From IMG/VR virus record IMGVR_UViG_3300037324_000041, positions 1-44,505 of that record: a stretch of 44,505 nt of DNA. One strand, written 5' to 3'. This DNA comes from a virus. The translations under genes were made by a program, and so were the position numbers. The notes beneath the pieces were generated by a model. It ran no database searches. It was not told the origin of the DNA and worked only from the letters and a program-made list of their open reading frames with translations. Every line of letters begins with the position of its first letter. Position 1 is the stretch's first letter. Positions 37,968 through 43,849 of this stretch are shown one piece after another.

Positions 37968-38048
37968 ACTGGTACTTCTGATTTCTAAAAAAGGATTGCT
38001 TTTATATGTCTTTTAACGAGTACCAGTCGTTTTGATTTAACAAAGATA
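37968..38048 (-). promoter_or_regulatory. Promoter and structured leader of the replisome operon
   Basis: Minus strand TATCTTTG at 38041-38048; the transcript would begin near 38034 and within 10 bases enter ACTGGTACT (38019-38027), which is the perfect complement of AGTACCAGT (37968-37976), 42 bases apart. The rest of the 5' leader (to 37928) is AT-rich with a possible competing stem (AATCC with GGATT). A TTG box at the usual spacing is not obvious. Confidence 0.55.
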
Positions 38049-38091
38049 AACTAATATTCCATTATAAAAGTTAAATTATGTTAAAAGATAT

Positions 38092-38126
38092 AAAAAAATC
38101 CTATAAAATTAATTATAGGATTTTGT
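38092..38126 (-). terminator. Intrinsic terminator after the DUF3127 gene
   Basis: Minus strand stem AATCCTATAA / TTATAGGATT (38113-38122 with 38097-38106), six-base loop, followed by seven Ts. It ends the ERF/DUF3127 operon. Confidence 0.8.
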
Positions 38127-38141
38127 AACATTATTTTTAAT

Positions 38142-38489
38142 TTAAAAAGGCATTTCATCTTCAACAACTTGTTTAGGCGCATTTACGGTTTGTTTCTCTG
38201 GCTTTAAATTAGCCGTGTTACTTTGGTCTAAAAAATCTATTTTCCAGCCTTGTAAGCTAACGTAATACTTACCGTTGTATTCGTTACCTCTAATGTTAAT
38301 ACCGACCTTTACGTTATGCCCTACGGTGTATTTGTCTAGCATTTCGCATTTATCTTGTACAAAGTCAATAGCTACCTTTTGCGGGTATTGCTCTTCGGTT
38401 TCTACTACTAATGTACGCTTTTTAAATGTTTGCGCACTTCCAACTGTTTCTGTATTTCCTAAAACGATAATCTTTCCTAAAATTTCCAT
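38142..38489 (-). CDS. SSB-like OB-fold protein, DUF3127
   Basis: A 115-residue protein. GKIIVLGNTETVGSAQTFKK, RTLVVETEEQYPQKVAIDFV, QDKCEMLDKYTVGHNVKVGI and NIRGNEYNGKYYVSLQGWKI follow the DUF3127 pattern almost residue by residue. The C-terminus DEMPF copies the acidic-Phe tail by which SSB proteins recruit partners. It is the likely single-strand binding protein of this phage, encoded just after ERF. Confidence 0.88.
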   Translation of the reverse strand: MEILGKIIVLGNTETVGSAQTFKKRTLVVETEEQYPQKVAIDFVQDKCEMLDKYTVGHNVKVGINIRGNEYNGKYYVSLQGWKIDFLDQSNTANLKPEKQTVNAPKQVVEDEMPF

Positions 38490-38491
38490 AA

Positions 38492-38746
38492 TTACTTTTT
38501 TAAATTGTTTCTTAAATTCTCTCTTTTTTTCTCTCTTAAATCGTATGCTCTTTGCTCTAAATTTTGCTTAACCTTTTTACTAGCGTAATACAATACGCTG
38601 TAATGTTCATCTTGCATCAACTCGCTCCAATCGTTTAACTCTGGTGTTACCATTTTACTGCTAAGATAACTTTGGCGAATATCTGGTGGTATTCTGTAAA
38701 ACTCCTCTTCGCTCATTCTAATCATTAATTCGCTATTTGCTCCCAT
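38492..38746 (-). CDS. Hypothetical protein in the recombination operon
   Basis: An 84-residue protein starting MGANSELMIRMSEEEFYRIP, then PDIRQSYLSSKMVTPELNDW and a basic helical end (NLEQRAYDLREKKRENLRNN). It lies between the ERF block and the SSB-like gene with 2-base gaps. Unknown; the basic tail may bind DNA. Confidence 0.5.
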   Translation of the reverse strand: MGANSELMIRMSEEEFYRIPPDIRQSYLSSKMVTPELNDWSELMQDEHYSVLYYASKKVKQNLEQRAYDLREKKRENLRNNLKK

Positions 38747-38748
38747 AA

Positions 38749-38889
38749 TTAAATATTTTCAATTAATAAATCAGATTCTAAATTTTCCAACATTTCTATA
38801 ACTTCCTGATAAGTGTAAACCATAAAATTTTCAGATTCTATACTAGAAATATATTTTAAAAATATTTCTTTAATTTTTTCATCTTTCAT
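38749..38889 (-). CDS. 46-residue acidic small protein
   Basis: ATG at 38889; MKDEKIKEIFLKYISSIESE continues with MVYTYQEVIEMLENLESDLL. Helical and acidic. It sits between ERF (2-base gap) and 38492-38746 (2-base gap) in the same operon with the same AATTATG start context. Likely real, function unknown. Confidence 0.5.
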   Translation of the reverse strand: MKDEKIKEIFLKYISSIESENFMVYTYQEVIEMLENLESDLLIENI

Positions 38890-38891
38890 AA

Positions 38892-39497
38892 TTAGTAATT
38901 TTTTTCTTGTTCTGCGGTTACTGAATATTTAACTTTCACATCTTCAATAGTGTAATTGCCTAGTTTGGCGTTCTTTAGATTTTCTTCCGTTGCGGGTTGT
39001 TTAACCGCTTTAACTGATTGCTGCGGTTTAGTTGGAACTACTATTTTTGATTCTTCTGGCTTTCTCTTGTCATTGTCTACGTCATCTTCGTCAGTAGCTA
39101 TATGAAAATACTTTAATAAAAAATATCTTTCAGCATAAGTCAATGCAGAACCTAAACCTTTCTCCCAATCATTTTGACCGTTAGCGCCAAATAAATTAAC
39201 GTCGGTTTCTCCGCTTTCTGAATCAATCCAAGTGAAACGCATCATTACCTTAGAAAGTATTTCGCTTTTAGTCTTTTCGTAACTTGTACCTATGCCAGTT
39301 TTATAATCCATACGCTCGTTGTCGATGCTTAAAATCTCTTGTTTAAGTATTAACCCTAACTCATTCATTAAAGGCTTTACGAATCCCAAAAGTTTGTCGC
39401 CTGTAACATATCTGTAATTGTTACTTGCTTTGTCTTTTGCTAATCCGTTTACGCTTTTTTGAATTGTTAGCAACTTTTTGTAAATGCTTTTTTCCAT
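38892..39497 (-). CDS. erf: ERF-family single-strand annealing protein
   Basis: A 201-residue protein: SIYKKLLTIQKSVNGLAKDK, NYRYVTGDKLLGFVKPLMNE, and the family signature GLGSALTYAERYFLLKYFHI followed by ATDEDDVDND (near 113-144). The C-terminal 50 residues are Pro/Lys/Gln-rich linker and a short helix. ERF proteins anneal complementary strands in phage recombination (P22 Erf). It is followed by small genes and the SSB-like protein, a natural partner. Confidence 0.88.
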   Translation of the reverse strand: MEKSIYKKLLTIQKSVNGLAKDKASNNYRYVTGDKLLGFVKPLMNELGLILKQEILSIDNERMDYKTGIGTSYEKTKSEILSKVMMRFTWIDSESGETDVNLFGANGQNDWEKGLGSALTYAERYFLLKYFHIATDEDDVDNDKRKPEESKIVVPTKPQQSVKAVKQPATEENLKNAKLGNYTIEDVKVKYSVTAEQEKNY

Positions 39498-39518
39498 AAT
39501 TTTTGTTTTTTAGTTTCT

Positions 39519-39549
39519 CAAAGATAACTATTTATAATTAATTAAACAA
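39519..39549 (-). promoter_or_regulatory. Leftward promoter of the ERF operon, extended -33 motif
   Basis: Minus strand: AATATTGTTTAATT with TTG at 39547-39549, a 20-base spacer, TATCTTTG at 39519-39526. It reads into ERF at 39497. Confidence 0.85.
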
Positions 39550-39564
39550 TATTTATTTTAATTT

Positions 39565-40845
39565 TTATGCAAACCAATAAGGTATTGCTATTTTTATATT
39601 TTTTGTTTTGTTAATGTTGTAAAAGTTAAATCCAGATTTTGAATTTTTAAAGTTTGTTTTAACCCAGTTTGATGGTGGAGAAAACGCTGGGTAGTTGTAA
39701 TAACTAAAATCATTACTAGTTGTATCGTCGTAAATTGCTTGGTGGCTATCTCCTTTGCTAAACTCTATAAAATTGCCGTTATAAAGTTTATACTGTTTGC
39801 AAAATTGGTCTATTTTTTCCGCTTGTATTGCGTCTAGTTTAGGCTTAAATCCAAATTTTTGCTCTCCTATATCTTTACCGTGCGAAATTACAAAAGTGTG
39901 GTTAAACATGGTATAATGGTCTATGAACTTTTTAATAGTATTTACTTTTATCCTTCCCGAATACCTTGCGTTTATTATTTTTTCAAATGCACTGCTTACA
40001 AAATAGCTAAACAATCCGCTGTGGTTGTCATTAGTAATGTTATTGCAAATTATTTCGTCGTAGTGCAAAGCCAAAGTATCTAACAAGGTAAGTTTAAATT
40101 CTAACGCTAATTCAAACGCTTCTTTGTCATTCATATTTTGTGGCAAGTCGTGACCTTTACGAGTTGTTTGACCGTTCAAACCATCTAAGAAGTCGCCCAA
40201 GTCATCTATAACTAAAATGTTTGATTTTTGAAACTCTAAAACGTGCAAAATCATTAAATTCAACCGCCTTAAAACTTCTACTTTGTCCCAAACCCCGCTG
40301 TATAAACTGTCGCCATCTTTGCCGTTTACGTCCATTGCGATATGAACATCAGTATAAACCAACCTGTCAAAATAATCTAAGTTATTTATTTTATTTGGAT
40401 TTATATCTAAAAATATTGGCTTTATAAATTTACCTATTATAGATTCTAAATTTTCATTTATATTTATAACAGCTTCTTCTTCTTCTGTAAAGAACGCTAT
40501 ATTATAAACCATATGTGACGCGTTATGACTTACAAGTTTAGAACTTTTAACCTTTGATTTTTCAAGTCCGTAAACATCGCAGTACTCCTCAATAGTATAG
40601 AATCTATTTTTTTCTATGCTCCAGGCACTAGGCAAACTAACTTCATTTTGCTTGTATTGGATTGTTTCGGTTTTGGTTTCAATTTCAAAATCTGAATCGA
40701 TATTTTTATTTATTATCTGCGCTATTACACGTCTTAAACTATCGCAAAATTTTAAACGATTTAACTCGCAATACTTTTTTGCGGTTTTTGTTTTGTTACC
40801 ATTTTTTTGATAAATAGCTAGTATTTCTGGTATGTTATATTTCAT
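39565..40845 (-). CDS. Calcineurin-like metallophosphoesterase with N-terminal HTH
   Basis: A 426-residue protein starting MKYNIPEILAIYQKNGNKTK; the TTG further up is rejected. Residues 1-45 look like an HTH (TKTAKKYCELNRL). The phosphoesterase motifs come in order: YTDVHIAM (DxH, near 160), VIDDLGDFLDG (GDxxD), NNITNDNHSG (NH), FVISHGKDIG (H) and FSKGDSHQAIYD (GxxH-like). Such enzymes bind two metals and act on phosphodiesters (SbcD/Mre11-like). It precedes ERF, so a recombination nuclease role is reasonable. Confidence 0.75.
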   Translation of the reverse strand: MKYNIPEILAIYQKNGNKTKTAKKYCELNRLKFCDSLRRVIAQIINKNIDSDFEIETKTETIQYKQNEVSLPSAWSIEKNRFYTIEEYCDVYGLEKSKVKSSKLVSHNASHMVYNIAFFTEEEEAVININENLESIIGKFIKPIFLDINPNKINNLDYFDRLVYTDVHIAMDVNGKDGDSLYSGVWDKVEVLRRLNLMILHVLEFQKSNILVIDDLGDFLDGLNGQTTRKGHDLPQNMNDKEAFELALEFKLTLLDTLALHYDEIICNNITNDNHSGLFSYFVSSAFEKIINARYSGRIKVNTIKKFIDHYTMFNHTFVISHGKDIGEQKFGFKPKLDAIQAEKIDQFCKQYKLYNGNFIEFSKGDSHQAIYDDTTSNDFSYYNYPAFSPPSNWVKTNFKNSKSGFNFYNINKTKNIKIAIPYWFA

Positions 40846-41074
40846 TTTTAAGAGAATTAAATTCTTCAAAAGTTACAACTTCTTTTTTTTCGTCCTTCGT
40901 CATTCTAATATAATAGTCATTATCTGACCGAAATTTAGTAAAGAAACAACTTTCGCCCTCTTTGCGTTCAAGTGCAGCATTATGTTTCCAGATATGCAAG
41001 CCTTTGCAAAGTTTGTAAATTTTCTCTACCGTAAAATTAGTAACGTCTACTTGTGTGTTGTGAATTGTTCTCAT
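40835..41074 (-). CDS. Hypothetical early protein
   Basis: A 79-residue protein starting MRTIHNTQVDVTNFTVEKIY, then KLCKGLHIWKHNAALERKEG and a charged end. It overlaps the phosphoesterase start by 11 bases. No family recognised. Confidence 0.5.
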   Translation of the reverse strand: MRTIHNTQVDVTNFTVEKIYKLCKGLHIWKHNAALERKEGESCFFTKFRSDNDYYIRMTKDEKKEVVTFEEFNSLKNEI

Positions 41075-41076
41075 AA

Positions 41077-41208
41077 TTAATTGTTTTTCAAATCTGTTAG
41101 TATTTCTGATAATATTTCTTTTGCGTCTGAAAGCTTGCGGTCTAGTTCCTTTATCCTTTGCTCTAAAGCTAAAATTCTTTGCGCTTGGTATTCGATTACA
41201 TTTTCCAT
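41077..41208 (-). CDS. 43-residue coiled-coil peptide
   Basis: ATG at 41208; MENVIEYQAQRILALEQRIK followed by ELDRKLSDAKEILSEIL shows clear heptads (Leu/Ile at a/d). It sits 2 bases upstream of 40835-41074 in the first early operon. Probable oligomeric small protein of unknown role. Confidence 0.5.
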   Translation of the reverse strand: MENVIEYQAQRILALEQRIKELDRKLSDAKEILSEILTDLKNN

Positions 41209-41209
41209 T

Positions 41210-41329
41210 TTACTTGGTTTTATTGGTTAAAATTTCTATTATTATTTCTTTTAATTTTGGAGAAACATCTTTAATATTTCTAAAACTATCTTTATTGATA
41301 AATTTTAAAATTTGTTTGTCTGTTATCAT
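41210..41329 (-). CDS. 39-residue small early protein
   Basis: ATG at 41329 overlaps the stop of 41329-41613 (TAATG). MITDKQILKFINKDSFRNIK then DVSPKLKEIIIEILTNKTK; basic and helical. It is linked by tight spacing to both neighbours. Unknown function. Confidence 0.5.
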   Translation of the reverse strand: MITDKQILKFINKDSFRNIKDVSPKLKEIIIEILTNKTK

Positions 41330-41613
41330 TACGCTAGGTTTTTATTGATTATATTTTTTATATTTGTTCTGTCTATTGAATTTTCGTTAGGCATAGAAAT
41401 TATAAATAGGCTATGTAAATCTACTCTAAAATTATCTATTTTTGAATTTTCTTTGCTAGCTACAAAATTAAATTCAATTAGGTTTTCGCCTATCCAAAGT
41501 TCTTGACCGTATTTCACAATCGATTCTCTAAACTCTAAATCTCTAAATTCGTCGTTGTAATCATTTTGTACTTTTTCTTTTAAAAGGTCGCAGATGTTTT
41601 TAATTGCTTTCAT
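41329..41613 (-). CDS. First early gene of the middle phage, hypothetical
   Basis: A 94-residue protein starting MKAIKNICDLLKEKVQNDYN, then IVKYGQELWIGENLIEFNFV. It is the first gene after the strong early promoter at 41643-41672 and so should be made earliest after infection or induction. No family recognised; takeover functions are common at this position in phages, but nothing in the sequence identifies one. Confidence 0.55.
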   Translation of the reverse strand: MKAIKNICDLLKEKVQNDYNDEFRDLEFRESIVKYGQELWIGENLIEFNFVASKENSKIDNFRVDLHSLFIISMPNENSIDRTNIKNIINKNLA

Positions 41614-41642
41614 AATTTTATTTTTAGTGGTTATTTCTTTAG

Positions 41643-41672
41643 CAAATATAAGGTGGTTTTTTAATTAAACAA
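41643..41672 (-). promoter_or_regulatory. Main leftward early promoter, extended -33 motif
   Basis: Minus strand: TAAAGTATTGTTTAATT with TTG at 41670-41672, a 19-base spacer, TATATTTG at 41643-41650. It reads into 41613 and onward. It follows the terminator at 41714-41739 directly, so transcription starts afresh here. Confidence 0.88.
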
Positions 41673-41713
41673 TACTTTAATTCTTATTTAACATTTATTT
41701 AACAAACGCAAAA

Positions 41714-41739
41714 AAACCCGTTAAACTAATAACGGGTTT
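41714..41739 (-). terminator. Terminator ending the right lysis cassette
   Basis: Stem AAACCCGTTA / TAACGGGTTT (41714-41723 with 41730-41739), six-base loop, followed on the minus strand by a run of Ts. It separates the u-spanin gene at 41799 from the early promoter of the middle phage. Confidence 0.88.
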
Positions 41740-41798
41740 CTCAGTTGCTAACCAAAACAAAAAAAATTATGAAAAAACAAATATAAAAAAATAAACTA

Positions 41799-42263
41799 TT
41801 AAAAACTAAAAAATCTACTATAATATTTTTTTACTAAAAACGCTAAAATTATAATTACAAATATAAGTAAAAAATATTTAAAATAACTTTCTTTTCTGTC
41901 TACTTTTTTTTCTTGCAGAACCTCTTTAGTTTTATTAATTTCTTGCTTGTTAGAAACGACTATTTTAACCTCCTTAATTTTACTTGTATCTACTAATATA
42001 ACTTTTGCTTTTTTCTTTGTTAAACGGGTGTTTTTGTAGGTTAAACCATCAACCACTATTTCTTTATCATTGTCGATTGGTTCGTAAATTACAATATCGT
42101 TTTCTTCGGTCTGAATTACATTTTTATTTATAACTAAAACCGCACTATCTTTTTTACTTTCTTTAACCTCTATAAACGTTTCTTTATTTGCTTTTTTGAC
42201 TTCTACTTTTCGAGATCCGCAAGAAAATAGTAAAAGCGATAAAATGATTATTAAATTTTTCAT
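41799..42263 (-). CDS. Second unimolecular spanin
   Basis: A 154-residue protein with a lipoprotein signal (MKNLIIILSLLLFSCGSRKV, lipobox Cys at 15), a Lys/Glu/Val-rich periplasmic segment and a single C-terminal membrane helix (YFKYFLLIFVIIILAFLVKK, about 128-147). This is the u-spanin layout, as at 8757-9305, but the linker is unrelated. It overlaps the GH24 lysozyme by 4 bases and is last in the right lysis operon. Confidence 0.75.
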   Translation of the reverse strand: MKNLIIILSLLLFSCGSRKVEVKKANKETFIEVKESKKDSAVLVINKNVIQTEENDIVIYEPIDNDKEIVVDGLTYKNTRLTKKKAKVILVDTSKIKEVKIVVSNKQEINKTKEVLQEKKVDRKESYFKYFLLIFVIIILAFLVKKYYSRFFSF

Positions 42264-42721
42264 TTTGTAAAGTAGTTTGCAGATTCTTTTATACGTCGGT
42301 TTGTCAATCCTTTAATTTCTGTCAAAACATTGTTTACACGTGCCTTATTCCATCGTAAAAACTGCTTAGCTATGTTTGCATCGTTTGGGTTGTTTATTAC
42401 TAATTTTAATAAAGTAGATGCTTTGAAATTGCCACCTCCAATATTATAAACTAAAGACACTAAACTATTAAATTGGTTTTGCGTTAAATCTCTTTTTACA
42501 TATTTATTTACAATATCTTCAAAAAACTTAACCGTATCCTTTAATAATTCAAAAGCATAATCTTTAGTAATTTCTTTATCTTTTAAAGTTACCCTTTTGC
42601 CATCTGGGTAAAAAGTTGCTCCAAAACCAATAGTAGGCACTCCAGCACTGCATAGATAAGGCTTTAACCTCAAGCCCTCAAAACTTGCAATTAAATCTAA
42701 TCCTTTTTTATCTAATTTCAT
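42260..42721 (-). CDS. Endolysin, GH24 (T4-lysozyme-like)
   Basis: A 153-residue lysozyme. ASFEGLRLKPYLCSAGVPTI carries Glu15, Cys24 and Thr30, the E-8-(D/C)-5-T triad of phage lysozymes in its Cys form. LTQNQFNSLVSLVYNIGGGN and the end LRWNKARVNNVLTEIKGLTN, then RRIKE, are typical. It splits peptidoglycan glycan strands. No signal-arrest segment, so it needs the holin. It differs in fold from the GH19 enzyme of the left cassette. Confidence 0.88.
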   Translation of the reverse strand: MKLDKKGLDLIASFEGLRLKPYLCSAGVPTIGFGATFYPDGKRVTLKDKEITKDYAFELLKDTVKFFEDIVNKYVKRDLTQNQFNSLVSLVYNIGGGNFKASTLLKLVINNPNDANIAKQFLRWNKARVNNVLTEIKGLTNRRIKESANYFTK

Positions 42722-42923
42722 CCTCTTGTTTTTTGTTTATAATTTTGTCAACTACCGTTATACTTAAACTACCTAAAGATAAAACTAAAACCGCATTTAC
42801 CAAAGTATCAGTTTGATAAATTAACATAGAGACTATTAAACTTATAGAGCCTAAAACGCCTACTAATCTTTTGCTGCTTTCTGGAGTATCGCTTTTTAGT
42901 ATGTTTGTTAAAAATTTTATCAT
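42708..42923 (-). CDS. Small holin-like protein
   Basis: A 71-residue protein with two hydrophobic segments (RLVGVLGSISLIVSMLIY and LVNAVLVLSLGSLSITVV) joined by a short polar turn, and a charged tail (KIINKKQEDEIR). It lies between an XhlA-like protein and the lysozyme, overlapping both. By size, topology and position it is the holin of this cassette. Confidence 0.65.
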   Translation of the reverse strand: MIKFLTNILKSDTPESSKRLVGVLGSISLIVSMLIYQTDTLVNAVLVLSLGSLSITVVDKIINKKQEDEIR

Positions 42924-43249
42924 TTTAAAAATATTTCTTTAATTAATAATAGGACGCCCGCAAAAAATAAACCGATTGCAGACTTTCCCCAAAATTGTGT
43001 ATTATCAATGCTTTTCTGTATGCTCGAAAAATCCTTTTCTAATCTTTCAACTTTCAACTCAATTTTATCTAGCAGAAAAACCATTCCTTTATTTCCGTTT
43101 AAATTAGAGCCACCAATTAAATGCACTAAATCATTTGTACTATTTACAATTGCGTCAATGTCTTTTTTCAATTCTTTTCTGTGGCTTTGCTCGCTATCTA
43201 ATTTTTCGTAAACTATTTTCAATTCTCTTGATAATTGCTCGTTAGTCAT
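42920..43249 (-). CDS. XhlA-like membrane-associated protein
   Basis: A 109-residue protein: a long coiled coil (LSRELKIVYEKLDSEQSHRK, then KIELKVERLEKDFSSIQKSI) followed by one C-terminal membrane helix (AIGLFFAGVLLLIKEIF). This is the layout of XhlA-type lysis accessory proteins that work with a small holin. It overlaps the holin start by 4 bases. Confidence 0.55.
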   Translation of the reverse strand: MTNEQLSRELKIVYEKLDSEQSHRKELKKDIDAIVNSTNDLVHLIGGSNLNGNKGMVFLLDKIELKVERLEKDFSSIQKSIDNTQFWGKSAIGLFFAGVLLLIKEIFLK

Positions 43250-43255
43250 TCCATT

Positions 43256-43753
43256 TTATTTATTAAAAGTGTATATTATTCCCAAACCGTTCGATAACTT
43301 CCAATTGTTACCGCCATAATTATAATTCAAATCTGTTCTCCAACTTACGTTTGTTGTTAATAGTATTCCAAAATTATCATTTAGATAATAAACGGTGTGT
43401 AAATTTGCTCCTACCGTCCAATGATTTAACTTAAATCTTTCAATCCAGCCAGCTTCAATAGTTGGCGTAAATTGCAACCTGCCTTTGCCTATTCTTTGCC
43501 CTATTTCAAAAGCGTATTTTCTAAAATCTAAACTATTGAAATTTTCGTAAAGTATTCCAATAGTTAAATTTTCATTTGAAATTACACCCGCTCTAAAAGT
43601 TACATCTAACTCGGGTTTGTTGTTTGTTGCGTTACTTCCTAAAGTTGCGTTTCTTACGTCTGTTGTTATACTTACATATTGCTCCATTCCGTAATGGTCA
43701 TTTTGAGCGTAAGAGATAAAAGAAAATAACGATAATGCGATTAATTTTTTCAT
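43256..43753 (-). CDS. Phage-encoded outer-membrane beta-barrel-like protein
   Basis: A 165-residue protein starting MKKLIALSLFSFISYAQ, a clear signal peptide; the longer frame to 43777 is rejected. The mature part is beta-rich with alternating hydrophobic and aromatic residues (YNYGGNNWKLSNGLGIIYTF) and ends near Phe, as OMPs do. Placed between tip protein and lysis genes. It may change the lysogen surface, e.g. to block superinfection; unproven. A TATCTTTG at 43775-43782 lies just upstream. Confidence 0.6.
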   Translation of the reverse strand: MKKLIALSLFSFISYAQNDHYGMEQYVSITTDVRNATLGSNATNNKPELDVTFRAGVISNENLTIGILYENFNSLDFRKYAFEIGQRIGKGRLQFTPTIEAGWIERFKLNHWTVGANLHTVYYLNDNFGILLTTNVSWRTDLNYNYGGNNWKLSNGLGIIYTFNK

Positions 43754-43774
43754 AATAAATGTTTTAAGTTTCAC

Positions 43775-43796
43775 CAAAGATAATTAAATAAAACAA
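43775..43796 (-). promoter_or_regulatory. Possible promoter of the right lysis cassette
   Basis: Minus strand TTAGTATTGTTTTATTT followed by TATCTTTG (43775-43782). It has the same AGTATTGTTT block as the other promoters, but TTG (43794-43796) is only 11 bases from the -7 element instead of 18-20. It may be weak or the block may act as an operator here. Confidence 0.45.
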
Positions 43797-43849
43797 TACT
43801 AAATTAAAAATTAACATTTATTTTTTCAAATCTTTAATTTTTATTTTTT

